A stretch of 64,000 nt of DNA from Rhodocollybia butyracea (GCA_015501585.1 JADNRY010000185.1:62001-126000), one strand, 5' to 3'. Shown: positions 12,214 through 24,440, numbered from the stretch's first letter. A program made the numbers and translations. The notes: generated by a model not told the origin, from the sequence alone.

Positions 12214-13290
12214 TAGAACGACGCGAGTTATAGACGGAGGGGTCCTGGAGGATGGGAGTGAATTCGTTTCTTTAACAATCATCTCTGTAGTTCCATGTGC
12301 CGTTCGTTGGAAAATTACGCGACGTACGCGAGAATCAACATGTCCCCGGAAGGAGCGTGTAAAGGACTCGAAGTGTTTTTTTTTGGCGACACGGTGAATC
12401 GTGATCGGATTGTAACAATCACACGTGATGAGCGCCTATATTTATCTTTTCTTCCTCTACTCATATCGCAAGTCAAGCTTTCAAGCTTTCAAGCAGACCA
12501 ATCCTCTCAAACTCCCCGCTATATAATCTACTGCTAGCTCAAAGTGGTCGGGCTAGGGAACCCTCGTCCAGCAATCGGAGACGAAGACTCTACTCTCATC
12601 CCCGCTCTGCCGATCAACCTCCGAAATTGGTCAAATCGAAGCGTAAGTATGCATCACCTACAGATCTGGAACTACCAGCGCGGAACTTAGAGATGCCGAT
12701 GAACGTTGATGGAGCTCAGAGCTCAAGCTTTCACATGCACATTCAAATTTCAAATCTTACCTTCCTTCTCCGTTTTCAACGTTCGTTCAAGCGTTCACGC
12801 GCACGTTCAAACGTTCAACGTTCAACCCTCGCCAGGGATGTTTTTTCGATGGAAATAAGACAGCGGGCCCTCATCAGAGAGTTAGATATGATCCAATATC
12901 AGAGAAGTTCCTTGGGCTATGGTTTGGGCTATGGTATGTTTCAATATCTTTTAACGTCGTTGCTCGATATACTCATTGATCCTTAAGTACTTAGTGGTCT
13001 TTCCTCAAAGCCCACACTGCTGGCCAATACATATTGTACTATTATACTCATATGCATTGGAGCTCTCGCTGAACAAGCTTCTCATAACTTCCAAATGCTG
13101 CGTCGAACTCGCTAGAACCTCCGAAAGCACCCATGCGCAGGCTGGCAAGGAGTGGCTACGAAGATTTAGGCTGTGAAAGGATGGACTGAAGCCAGCCTGG
13201 CACAAACTTTATGGGAAAACTACTGGACAGCGGTAGTTGAGGTACGCTCGCTACTTATATTTGGGTTCTAGCATTAATGTTATCATCCCA
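12214..13290. other. unresolved stretch with weak plus-strand frames
   Basis: Frames at 12295-12537 and 12627-12986 (+) have partly protein-like composition (for example ELPARNLEMPMNVDGAQ) but no family match. A CGTTCAACGTTCAA-type repeat cluster lies at about 12775-12830 inside the second frame, which argues against coding. Confidence 0.25.
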
Positions 13291-13299
13291 GCTCTGTGG

Positions 13300-13680
13300 C
13301 AACTCTTCTGAAGAACTCGTCCTCACCCGCCTCACCCGTCTCCACCTCCACAGTCCATAGATGTCGAAGGATCTTGACCAAAGGTTTCCACCTGTCCCAC
13401 CCCACTATCGATGTCTTCGCCGTCGAATGAGGCTTCACCGAAACTCCCTCCCACATCCTACCCTCGAAACCTTCACCACCAAAATCAACTCGACCGGGCG
13501 TGGGGCCGGCTGTTGAACGTTGGGGGCTTCGTCATCTAAACCTGTCTCACCGATCCTCGAAATTCACATTGGCCCCAATCACGACAAATGGTCCTACCCT
13601 CCCAACTCAACCTTTCCTACAAAGCCTACCACATTCACTTCAACCCTTCGAAATTTTCATGTATTCCTGATATAAGGCTC
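13300..13680 (+). repeat. dispersed duplicate A of the segment at 46.14 kb
   Basis: About 380 bases align in the same orientation with 46140-46540, sharing blocks such as AAGATCAACTCRACCSGG and TCCYACCCTYCCAACTCAACC. In the 46-kb copy a 137-codon frame stays open; here it is broken. The product of the ancestral gene is not recognised. Confidence 0.5.
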
Positions 13681-13689
13681 CTCTACGAT

Positions 13690-14560
13690 AACGATCCCGG
13701 GTGTCAACTACGTTCTTATATTCCAGATGTCATGCACGGAACATCAACGTGAACCCTACAGACTATCCTCATTCACCTCCGCGTACTGCTTTCCATGTGC
13801 CTCCGGCTCATCTTTTTCTCAAGTAGTAGCAGCTCGGGAGGTGCTCTGCCAATAAGCTTCACGAATTATGGCCAAGGATGTCGACTTACTGGCCGCATAA
13901 ATTGCGAGTGCGTTACACGATGGTCGAGAGATGTAGAAAAAGTTATTGGAAAAAGTGGAAGGATGGGGGTATCGGTAGAAGGGAGGGACGACACGCAGAA
14001 GGCTCCTTTTCATCCCACACCACATTTACCCGTTCCTCAGTGAACGAAGAAATAGGTGTTGGATCTTGAAAATTCCTCTGAACGAATACGACGATCAGGT
14101 AGCTCAGGTGTTTGACGGAAGCAGGGAGATATTTCGAGCACAAACAGCCCACTCATCTTCACTGGTCTTCCTTAAACTTTCCCTCGTCTCCTCGGGCTCC
14201 TCCTGCCATTCGTAGTCTTTCCTTCGCCTCTAAAATCTAGTAAACACGGAAAAATTCTCCTCATCGGATCTATCTCAGGACGTCCATTTTTGTTACCCTT
14301 GCTCCGCCTCGCACTCTTACTGGGATTGCCGTTATCGTCTTGGAACTGGCTCATATTAGAGTTGAGTGCGCTCTTTCGGTATGTATGTCGTGTATCTGTC
14401 CGTGAATCAAGAAACACGATTCTAACTTCTATTTTCGTTCTAAGGTGATTTAACAATTTTCGTTTGTTTTGGCGAACTTGCGGCCATACACTGTCTTTCG
14501 ACACCTCCAGTACCCGCTAACTTCTTCCCCAACCTTCATTATTCCAGCCTACATGTCTAC
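13690..14560 (+). repeat. dispersed duplicate A of the segment at 30.43 kb
   Basis: Shares a series of blocks with 30430-31210 in the same orientation and order: a CCCGGGTGTCAACnnCGTT start, GAACGAAGAAATAGGT, a block around ACACGGAAAAAT, and a final block around GAATCAAG followed by ATTCTAACT. Both copies are decayed, and no intact frame or known domain is visible in either. Confidence 0.5.
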
Positions 14561-17099
14561 TACAAAGTCTGATGGCTATTAAAGTTCACATAGGTTGCGT
14601 GCGATCTTCTGTGCGCCGACGGTTGAATCTGATTGAGGCGATCGGTGCGAGCGAAAATGATGGTCATACCTGCTCATTTGTTGCTAACTATTCTCATGTC
14701 CTCGAAGTAAGTTTATTTCTTTCTAGTATATTATTGCTAACTCTATCTAATTTCCAGGTTTTCTGACGTATTTCCGACAACTCTCCCGCTTAAATCACCC
14801 CTTCCCTTCAGGAACGACGTACAGCAAGGATTTCGTACGCCACAGTATCTCTTAGGCTGGGTAATTCGCCTGTCCGAGGCAGCAGCCTTATTAAGTGATG
14901 GACCGCGTCATGGAGATCCAATCTCTCTTGTTGCTAGCTGGAGTCTTTCTGCAAGGTGGCCAGAGGTCCGGTCAAAGTATCTTGCCTTACAGTGCGTTTT
15001 TCATCTACTTCTTTCCCCCTCATCATCTCATCTCATCTCATCACTAGAGCTCTCACGGCTCCAGCAAGCCTAACCTGGGATTACCCATACGTTATCGTAT
15101 ACATCTGCAGCAACAACTTTCCAAACAAGATGTCCTAGAGCATGAAGATGGAGGCTATCCGAGCAGCAATGGAGGTCATTGGTTTTTCTTCGGAAAAGGA
15201 GGCAGAATTGAAACGGCATCGTTCGAGTAAGCAGAAGTAACGTTTTGGAATCACTTATCACACGATTTTTAGTATGGGATGACAGTACCATGAGCAGGAC
15301 GAAAGCTCCGCTAGCCCGGAATTGTCTTATATACTCATGTTGTTAATGTCAAGGATCAGTTGAATCTGCGCTCAGCGCTCAGCCTCCTGGCCAGATAGGG
15401 TGGAATACAATGGATAGGCTTGCCTCTTCTGGGCATGTTTCATTTGACGTCGACTAATATTTCTCTCGCGCTGGAATGGGCTTCGTCCTCTCGCAACCGC
15501 CGTCTGCTGCTCATTCCTGGGTGCACGGCATAGTCGTTCAAACATCCATCTCCAGCGCGACTTCATTTTGTTAATCTTCGAAGTGGACCACCTCGCGCGT
15601 CCTCAATCATTGGTAGAAGTGCTCACTTCTTCCATCATTTCACGATTCCGCGACTTCTTCAATCATTTTAACGCTACGGGACTCATAAATCATTCAAGGC
15701 CCAGCCCTCTTCATTTTCTCGCTTCTTTTTCCTCGTTCGAGCCGTTTTACTTTCTCGTATACCCCATTGGCTTACCTTCTCGCTCCCCCTGCATGCTCGA
15801 CATCACCCCTACATCGGCTATTAATCCGGCCAGCGCTCGCTGGCGCCTAAATTTTCAATCTCTTCCGCTGACTATCATTCGCTGCCGCCATACTCGCTTA
15901 GTCGCCTTGGATCTGTATGTTGAGTTGGAAGTAGCGTGGGTCAGGGTATAGCTGGGTGATTCGAGCAAGAAGGATGAGGGAATTGGGTCGTTACGAGCAC
16001 AAGACGATACGCCGCTATGGTATTCCTCGAGAAAGCCCTTGAGGTTGAGACATAGTACCAAGGTGCTTTTCTAGCAACTGGTTACTCACCTCAGCATCTG
16101 AGCTTTCGGAAATACCGCGCCAAAGTGCTCATCTAGCACTTGGTTGCTCGATTCAAGCCCATCAACCGTCCCATTCCCTGGTTTTTTTCAGTCACCATCA
16201 TCATCGCTCGATCTCCCACTATGCATTCACATCAGGTGTTCTGTCAACAGCACGTAAATCTTTTGCTTCTCTTCTCCAACCTCCGCCGGCCTTCTTTCGA
16301 CATCCCCACCCTCGTATCCTGGGGCTCCTCCAGCCGTCTCCTTGTTCGGACCTGCAATTGAATTCAGAAATCATGAAATTCAGCAAGTTGGAATGAAGAG
16401 AAGGCGTTCTTGTCGTATCTTCAGGAACCACTCACGAAGAGCTATTGGAAATTTATCGAGCGTTTGGCCATCTGTATTAGCTCGCGCGCACGTCCCAGGG
16501 GTGCGGTACGCTCACCACAGTTCAACTTGCTCGCTTCTCCTTTCGATGCTATCTCATCAAATCTGTCTTTTTCCATTTGCTGAACTCACTCGTCTATCCT
16601 CTCATCCATCCGCCTTTATTTCCTACTCTCTCGTTCCCGAACCATCCGCTATTCCTCGCTTGAAGCAAAGGAAGTGAAAGCTAGGTTGTTGGGTCAAGAT
16701 GAGGATTAGTCTTTGGAGAACAACGCAAGAAGAAACTGCGGTGCTCATCTACCATGCGAGACTTTTAGCTACTGGGACTCTGGGAAGCCTCTGGACCTGT
16801 TCAACCCTGCCTCCCAGCGTTATCAGACGAGGACGGTCGACGGAATCGCCGAAATCTAATCGCACAACACTACTTCCACCGCACAACACCATAACTCCTC
16901 GAATTGGACTCTTCCTTGTTCATGCCCCTAGTCCTGCCCAACGTTTGGATGAACGACGCCATGATACCGCTATCGGGATCGACTGTTGCTTTCACAGCGC
17001 TCACGGAGCGCTTAAATCTTAAGCTTCTCATCTGCCTGACCTTCATCGAATCATCTAACTTCGGGATCTTTCTAATCACCTACCCTTCTTAGAAAGATA
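14561..17099. other. no supportable gene over 2.5 kb
   Basis: Several short frames (for example 15568-15951 + and 16699-17022 +) lack recognisable families. Short GT-AG-like borders near 14707-14758 and 15000-15050 suggest remnants of spliced genes. Nothing can be named. Confidence 0.3.
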
Positions 17100-17141
17100 C
17101 GGAGTGTGCGGGCTTATGTTCGCCGCCCCCGTATGCAGCTA
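17100..17141 (-). repeat. 46-bp interspersed repeat, copy D
   Basis: GGAGTGTGCGGGCTTATG leading to CGCCCCCGTATGCAGCTAG, inverted relative to the copy at 6209 and very similar to it. Confidence 0.5.
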
Positions 17142-17335
17142 GAAAAACTTCGAACTAATCCCTCTGAAGCAATTTCTCCACTGTAAACATCTGTATTAAT
17201 CCTCTCAATTTAACCCCGTCAACTCGACATTTCTCAGCACACCATCAGTCAAGCCCGTTCCCCCAAGACCATGAGCCAAAAACTCCCCTTCCTTCATACT
17301 GCGGAATCACCATACCCCAAAACCCCAAAACGCGT

Positions 17336-18804
17336 CTAATCCTCCCAATCCAACCCCATCTCCTTCCACATCCTCGCACAAACCCACGGGACCTCAACGC
17401 TCATCTCTCCAGATATACGCCCAGTCCCTTCTAGGAACGCGCTTGTTTTCGTCAACCCACTACCAGTGATCTGGCGCGACCCAACGACCTGACGCATAAC
17501 CCTCATCACAGAGTGCAAACACGCAGAAGTCATGAACATATACATCGCATACCCCGACGCATACGCAAGGTAAGCACCAGGAACTGGGCCGCCCGCGAGA
17601 GTAGGGAGGGATCCTAACCCTACGTTTAGAAGCACGACGAGGGGAATATCCAGAGCATTTTTGCGAGCCATTCGGTGAGATGGGTGGGTTTGAGGGTTTG
17701 GTGAAGCAGGAGGGTAGGATCGATACAGGATTGGAAAGGGTGGCATCTACAGCTGAAAGCGTTCTGCTCTGCGTGATACGCTTCGACTCGTTTGAGGCTT
17801 TTATCCGTGTGCCTCATATAGTCCTTTTACTCCGAATACGCATCCACAAACAAATTTCCCTCAACACAGCGAAGGATATTTCGCGTCGTTCTCCAAGCGC
17901 CGATAGCGAGGATAGTAAGCATGTAACATGTCAGGATGAGGATGAGTTGGATGTAGGAACGGAGGGCTCTGGCGTAAACGCATGAGTATATTGGGGAATC
18001 AGGGAGATAAGCTGCACCGAGGGAATCGAAGAAACAATGGGCAGGGGCGGAGCAACTAGGTAATCATGAGAGTTAGGGCTTGAAACGTCTTTGAGATCAC
18101 ATCGTGTGAGAACTCACCCTATACCAACAAGATCGGTACCGGACGCCTACACAGTGATATTATCTTCCATCTTCTTATACCAAGCACACTGCAAATCCGC
18201 ATTGTAGAGGTAAATCGCACCAAGGATGAGTGTGATTGTTCCTAGAGAGATGAAGGCGTACTGTGTAAAACACATCTTGGTTAGTATCATGATAGGGAAG
18301 CATAATTGACACTTACACTGAAAACAGCCCTCAAAAGATACCCAACCCATCTCCGACGAGTGACTTTCATCAGCCAACCCCTGCGGCTGACTCGTGTGCA
18401 CGCGACAGTTTTTCAACCATTACGATGAAGATGGATAGGAACTGGCAAAGGAACTGGGATTTTCAAGCATAAGCGTTGGTGTCTCCGCCCCCGCGCATCC
18501 CGATCCTTCTTTATCCTCGATGAGGTGTACACCAGGTAGGGTAGGTGGGGTAAGATGTCTCTGTGAGTGATACGAGAGTCGCGTTCCGATCGACAAACGG
18601 ATCGGGGGCAGAGCGGAAGAAGGGTGAACGGAGTGGAGAAATGGTCTTGGATGGGTAAAGTCGTTCGGCGGGGTAGGGCTCATAGAATTTTGGGGTTATA
18701 GAGCTGTCGTAGAATGGGAAAGGGGGCATCAAGGATGTAGGGGACACGGGGAAGAGATTAGAGTGATTCCAATCTCGCGCGAACTCCGTCAATGCCATCG
18801 CCAA
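17336..18804 (-). CDS. possible multi-exon membrane-protein gene, unknown
   Basis: Several minus-strand frames, separated by intron-like gaps, have hydrophobic segments. One is at 18147-18416 (YAFISLGTITLILGAIYL). Another is near 17850-18060, where a PLPIVSSIPSVQLISLI segment can be read. The last is at 17336-17746 (IPLVVLLNVGLGSLPTLAG and GYAMYMFMTSACLHSVM), ending MWKEMGLDWED. A Pro/Ser-rich frame at 18511-18804 may be the start. I could not join all exons with good borders, so the gene may be decayed. The spacing of hydrophobic helices suggests a multi-pass membrane protein. No family is recognised. Confidence 0.3.
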
Positions 18805-19733
18805 GCTCTACCTCGTATTCCTTTGGTCAGTAGGCCCAGGCGATGCGAGTGACCCAAAATCTTCATCCAGGGGACTACAATTCCACTGGGGAGTATACTG
18901 CGGATTTATCGCTGGGGAGTATTGTCAAAACTTTAAGAATTTACAATAACGAGGAAAATATCCGAAGTATCCACCTTAGATTAACCCTTCATATCAAACA
19001 ATATCCGGGCGACGGAACAAAGGGCTGCCTTTTTTGCGTCACTCGGTTCATGGCCGTGCAGCAGTGGCATCCAGTTGTTTGGCCTAGGATTTGGCACATT
19101 TTAGGGGAAGTCAAAGATCGAGAGTAGCGTCCAAACTTGCTTGTGAATATTCCTAAGGGAGGGAGGTGGGGTGAGCAGCAGCGCTAGTTTAATCTAATGA
19201 GATATAATAAGCGCGAAAGTTAATAAGAGCGCAGTATGGACGTATACCGTTGCTCAGACCGTCCTCAAACTGCCTCCAACGCCCATAGTCTTTCCTAATA
19301 TATCACCTATGCTAATTTGTCATCTCTCGAGCCGGCGGTCCTGGTGTAGATCGTGGTCCTGGAAGCTATATTACATCTGCAACCAAGTAAGACAAAAGCG
19401 TACACGTATGGGAATGATAATTGACGAACGTACCCATCACCATCACGAAACGACGTTGGTACCGAGTCTTTCTGAAATGAAAGCTGTTGTTGATTAGTCT
19501 AGGACTTCTCGAGTGACCTAATGAGCTCAAGCAGATTAAGAAAAAGAGAAGTTTCGAGGCCTCCGTGGTCTGGTGCTCCATAGTCAAATAATAACAATTC
19601 GAATAATCTCTGTTGACTGTAATAATACACGCTAAGAGGGGAAACCTGCATATGAAGCAGTAGTTATATGTACTCCCGGAGCGCTGATAACTAGAGAAGA
19701 ACATTAGCCTGGCTTACAGTGTTGAAAGAAAAG
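18805..19733. other. no supportable gene
   Basis: Only short frames. A minus-strand frame around 19580 begins MEHQTTEASKLLFFLICLSSLG, which could be a short secretion signal, but the following sequence is unremarkable. Confidence 0.25.
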
Positions 19734-20480
19734 TCACGCACGAGGGTCCTCCCCAGGACCGATTTCGAAAACATCTGGACCAGTAAACAGCACCTCTGCA
19801 AGCTCCTCCATGTATTTCGGATACTCGATTGTCTTCATCTTCAACTCATTCAGATCCACGCTCAGCGCCTCTAATCCAACCGACAGCACCCTGACCAACG
19901 GTAACTTATCAGACCGTTTGGAGCCAAGAGGATAAGCGAGTGCAAATGTATGGGTATTTCCGGTGATGTGGGTTTGTTCCCGGAGGAACTCCATAATGCT
20001 CAGGTCAACGTCAAGGATTTTCGACATGTTCTCGCTGCAATAGGTAATATCGAGATGGTTTGCAACCTTCTTGCGATCCAAAGCATATCCTTTAACATAA
20101 CGTGTGCCCTGCGAAATGTGTTAGCCAAAATTCTTACCAGTGCTCAATCGAAGACAACAGACCATCGTAGTAAAGAGCAAAGAAAGTGTGGCGCCAAATT
20201 GATTTGTAAGCAGCTTTCATCCATCGATCATGGCTGAATGTCCCTTGGTATGCATATTCAATGTATGTAATACACTCGTAGTCCTAAATATGTTAATCGT
20301 TATGTTAGACTGGTAATCAGTTGCTAAAAGTACAAAGCATGGTCCAAAACTGCCTCCAGCCAGGCACTCTGGAAGAAACCAGATTGTACGGTCTTCTAAA
20401 CGAGACCTTGTTTTTCCATAAATGTTACATCGAAGCCAACCTCGTAGTCTTTCCTCAGCTTCGAATCCTGTGGAAATCCC
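19734..20480 (-). CDS. hypothetical protein, possibly decayed
   Basis: The longest frame (20108-19734) reads GTRYVKGYALDRKKVANHL and ends in PDVFEIGPGEDPRA, with convincing protein composition. An upstream exon (20286-20138) reads DYECITYIEYAYQG and continues to ALYYDGLLSSIEH, with a good acceptor (acatatttag) and a preceding exon ending GGSFGPCF. The join between 20138 and 20108 would need an unusually short 29-nt intron that also breaks the frame, so either a small deletion has damaged the gene or my model is wrong there. No family recognised. Confidence 0.35.
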
Positions 20481-20572
20481 AGTCCAGACCAGAGAAAGAT
20501 ACAAAAGATCGAAGGTCAAATGTCCCCGACTTTGGGTTTGGAGAGCTTCCTCGATCTGGTGGGATGAAGCTT

Positions 20573-21422
20573 CAAGGTGGTGCTGAGCTGAAAGCTGCCC
20601 TTGAACTCATGCGCACCCTTCCAGACACCGAGGAAATACGCGAAGAGCCGGATCTTGCGGTAAAGGTTAATGATACGGCTTACAAGCTTCAGACCAAGTC
20701 AAGGCTGGTATCAAATCGGGTTTGCTTCCCAACCATAAAGCCATAAAATGGATCGTTATGGTGGGCCCATATTTCCTCATCCCGAGTTTTGGGCCATACA
20801 ATGAAAAGGAATTGAGTGCGCGCGCACATAGGCCGAAGAGCGGAGAGGCCAGTATTTCTGAATACCTAGCCGCTCAAGGATTTTCAAACAGTCAAGCGCC
20901 ATGAAAAGATACAGGATCTATTCCCAAAGGAAACCTACCATGCTGAGCAGTTACACCTCATTATAACAGGTAACTACTTGCACTCTCTCATCAGCTAGAA
21001 GCTTATCCGTTTTTAAACAGGGAGCCACATTCACGTCTATCGCAGACACAAAGGTCGTCAAGTCAGTCTCGACTAGCGACATGACTCCTGAAGATGTGAG
21101 TTAGGGGATATCGCAGTTAAACTTGGCATGCATAATGTTTGGTGTTCTAGAAGGTATGCGGATGTTCATGTGCAACATCCGTTCTATACTAAACGTTGTC
21201 AGCCCCCCCTCGATTGCCACCGCGCACGACGCAGAAAAGATCACACCTCTCCATCTCAAAAAGTTAGAGAAGCTTCAAGAAGGCACCATGTTCAAGTCCC
21301 TGTACCCATGGGGCATTGTAAATACTGAGAGGGACGTCCATTTGATTCTCGCCCCTCCCGGTACAAAACAGCGACAATTCTTCTATGTAAACTGTCTCAT
21401 CCGGCTTTCCAGTGGCCAATAA
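20573..21422 (+). CDS. hypothetical protein fragments, probably a decayed gene
   Basis: Consecutive plus-strand frames look coding: MKLQGGAELKAALELMRTLP (20564 on), then KAIKWIVMVGPYFLIPSFG (about 20740), a segment ending YHAEQLHLIIT before a GTAACT donor (20970), a TFTSIADTKVVKS exon, and a final frame with ITPLHLKKLEKLQEGTMFKS that stops at 21422. At least one frame change near 20700 and a non-matching splice phase near 21100 prevent a clean model. No family is recognised. Confidence 0.3.
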
Positions 21423-21469
21423 CATCAACGAAGAAGATGATACACCAATGGACCTTCCCATTATTCATT

Positions 21470-22675
21470 CACGGAATATGTTGTTCACTCGAAACCCACC
21501 ACAAGCCCCACCGTCGGAAGCAGCAGTTGAAACTTTCTGCCTTGCACAGGATAAAGATGACAAGTTCATTGCCTGTGGAAGGCCCGTTGCTGCCGATAAA
21601 CCCCTACCTGCTTCACTAATGGATCCAATTCTCTGCGAATATCAATATAACCTGCATGAAGGAACGAAGACGACATACGTATCTTTCGCGGGCTCAGATC
21701 TTGCTTAACAAAGATCTTCCAAACCGAGGACGCGCAAAAAGCAGAGCTCATCACCATTCTCCAGCAACTTGCACCGCTTGGCGATCTATCATGTAAAACA
21801 ATCGGTACATACACGACTGATGGAGATCTTCGCACCGGGGTTCTCGATGACAACGTTGCCACGTTCACCACTCGTTTGGAGCGCTTCTTGTACTATGTGC
21901 AAGAGGTGAAAAATGAGAGTGGTAGTGGTGGCAAAGTTGTTCTCATGGAAGCCTTTCACTGTTTTATTGAGCAGGTTCGGTGATGTCATGCTACGATCCC
22001 TCAAGAACACCAATCCGAGGTCAACCATCCTCACTCATGTTGTGGGTCTTGTAGCGCTCACAAATTATTGTCATTCTGATTATCTATGCAGGTCCTGATA
22101 TAAACATTTCAGCAGCAGTCTTTACCGATAGGTCTACCATCGAAACTTTGATGTCAATCCCTTGAATGTATATTCCACCAATACTAAAACCATCGCTGCC
22201 GGAGAACGATCAGTTTACTCACTACGCATCGCATTCAAGAAGCTATCTACTTAACATTCCGCCCAGTTATTCAAGACTGAACCAGTTCGCTCTAGCATCG
22301 ACTTTCCCTTCAGCAACCTCTATAATCAACGAGAAGAAGCATTATTTTGCTTATGAGCGCTGGGAGCATGAACGGTGTAAATTCATGGATAAAAAGCGCA
22401 TCTACCGCGCTCGTATGAGACAGCCACTCACATTCTTTTCAAGTTCACACGTCGCTATTCCGAGGATGCACATAGGGTCGCTTGGGATGCCAACATTGCT
22501 CCAGAACTTGTCGCAGTCAACGAGTTTTACGATTGGTATATGGTACTCATGGACGATATATCTGAAATGTATGTTTCCGCAGACAAACTGGACATTCAAA
22601 ACGATCACTTTACAGAAGTTAGACGGCTGTGAGGAAGAATCATTAATCGTAAAACATCCGTTGCATCGCAAGCTC
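21470..22675 (+). pseudogene. CR (Crinkler-like) nuclease-kinase protein, decayed copy 2
   Basis: Second copy of the locus at 10.7 kb, with matching leader (QDKDDKFIACGRPVAADK). It keeps the nuclease-domain signature better: GTYTTDGDLR is followed at about 21896-21916 by a YYVQEVKNESGSGG segment, the D...ExK pattern of PD-(D/E)xK enzymes. Broken frames then show the linker and the start of the kinase-like part (RYSEDAHRVAWDA, APELVAVNEFYDWYMVLMDD). The sequence ends near 22675, before the HGD and DFD motifs, so the kinase catalytic half is absent. Stops and shifts interrupt the frame. It is convergent with TET/JBP copy 2, whereas copy 1 is divergent from TET/JBP copy 1. It is toxin- or effector-related by family but non-functional. 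Confidence 0.65.
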
Positions 22676-22894
22676 TAAAATTTAGGGTACATGTATTGTA
22701 CTATTAAACGTACCTCTGACAGTTTTTTGAGATTTATTTAACGGCGTGAAGGCGTTCATAGGTCGCTTCAAACCGCAAGTACTTATTTTATGAGTGCATC
22801 ACCAGTTCACATTAGACTGCATACTAACTTTTTGAATCCCATTGTGATAAGTAATAAGTTTTTTTATTATTGAGAGCAAGGTCATAGTACTACA

Positions 22895-23756
22895 CTACTC
22901 GTCACGTAACATCTCCATGCCTAACTTCCACAGGTCCTGCTTGTAAGCCCTCCAAGCCGCCAGCTCAGACGGGGAAGCCTTAACGACAAATTCATTGTCA
23001 TTCATGAAGTTATTAAAATACCATCGTAAAATTTCAGCAGCGGTAAAGAACGTAACGGAGTGCCTATGCTCATCAGATTGAATCGGAATATTTCCATGAA
23101 CGACCGAGGCGGAGGGTACAATAATGCTAGCGCCGGGCGGAAATTCGACGACAATTCCAAGGCTCCAGAGAATAAGGTGACCCCAAGCTTGGGGTTGAAC
23201 TTACCACCATTCCAGATAGCACAGCACAGAAAAAAGCCATCCATGAAATCAATATGATTCCCTGTAGCGGCGTTGGTGAAATTATATTGAGAGGCGGCGA
23301 AACAGGACCCAGGAAAGTTGTGCTTCAGCTGCAGACTCGGCGTGTTCTGAAGGATGCGAGTGAGGTTAGTGAGTAGACGGTGAACTTTTGGAAAGTAGGA
23401 TTGTAGGCCGTCTAAGAACGTTTTAGCTAAGCAAGATGAAAGAAAGGTGACGACGTACGGTCAACAAAACGCGCGACCCGCTGCATCTCTCGTGACTGCA
23501 AAATTTCTTCAACAATTGGTTGGTTGTGCGCCGAAATGGAAAAGTTAGTCGGGTGGATCTGGCCCTGCCCGTGGCTATAGCCGGACGCAATTGTATCATA
23601 CGTCCCTCTGCGATTTGAGCATCGGGGAAGCCGGAGGCGGGAGTGGACATCGCTTAAAAGGCTGTCAACCTTGTGCGTGAGCGACATCCAGCCCGGTGAT
23701 GGCCTAGGAGGGCTGCCCAATTCACACCATCGGAAGCACGAATTAGACGGGAGCAC
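22895..23756 (-). pseudogene. TET/JBP-like dioxygenase, frameshifted copy 2
   Basis: Exons 23756-23459 and 23411-22895 are joined by an intron at exactly the same place as in copy 1 (after VD, inside the next codon). The core carries the RRGTYDTIASG and GQGQIHP loop, HxD as HID (near 23250), VVHGN with the distal His (near 23098) and EHRHS with the 2OG Arg (near 23063). One missing G in a G-run near 23177 breaks LGGHLILW, and another shift near 23700 breaks the segment after VNWAALLG. No 5' basic leader exon was found, so this copy is truncated. The protein end is MEMLRDE followed by a stop at 22895. Confidence 0.7.
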
Positions 23757-24143
23757 CTGGTAAAATAAGAGTGAGGATACGGAGCGACTTCATGCAGGGA
23801 CGGGCGTGTTTACTTTGCATAGTAGCGTTGGCCTTTCGCTGTCGCTACACCATGTTTTTCTTTCCGAGAGTTCCGAGAATAAGAATGAGAGTGAGAATGA
23901 CAAAGCACGTTTGTGAACAGCGCGCAGAGCGTGGCTTCATTGGTTCCGGAACGGACGTTCAAAGCGAAGATAGAACGGTTCTGATTGGTGCCGGTGGTTG
24001 GATGGTAGTAGTAGGAACAATCAAAGTGGGTTAGGGGGAGGGGTATAAGAATACAAGATGGATCTGTTAAGTACCCTCAGGCTTCAGCACTGATACAAGT
24101 TGAAGAAGAGTAAGAGAACATACATCGATCAACAGAGACATGA
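23757..24143. other. gene-free stretch
   Basis: Upstream side of TET/JBP copy 2. No leader exon equivalent to copy 1 could be found, and no other feature is supported. Confidence 0.35.
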
Positions 24144-24440
24144 TTAGCAGGAAAGACAGCGGGATACTTTGAGCGAGAGTTCAGCTTCAACACCATAAAC
24201 GAGTTTGATTTGTGAGTACTGAGCTTGAAGGACAATGTAGTTATCGATAGCTACAAAAGGGTGACGACGGCTTTTGATTGCGGGTTGAAGGCGACTACTA
24301 TACCGTTCAGTTGGGAAACCCCAATGGGTCCAGACCGGTCCAATTTCAACCAAAGCCTCAGGAACATGCGAAAGACCGTGAATGGTCAATGGACAAGCGC
24401 TAACACGCATCCTTTCGCAAGATCAACATAGTTGATATCT
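24144..24440 (-). pseudogene. Tnp2/CACTA-associated transposase C-terminal fragment
   Basis: The minus frame reads CPLTIHGLSHVPEALVEIGP, then THWGFPTERYSSRLQPAIKS and YIVLQAQYSQIKLVYG. The pattern, a short LxH helix, GPVW, FPxERY and SRR, followed by an AQxxQIKxxYG helix, is typical of the region after the catalytic core in basidiomycete Tnp2-like (EnSpm/CACTA) transposase proteins, similar to DUF4218. Only this piece is present. A second minus frame (24448-24750, with YIFKFIEENPTNIAAPFN) lies upstream but could not be linked to it. No terminal repeats were recognised around it. Confidence 0.5.

Noticed and set aside
17100..17141. Helitron 3' end (CTAG terminus)
   Set aside because: No clear hairpin before CTAG and the base after the ends is not the expected T.
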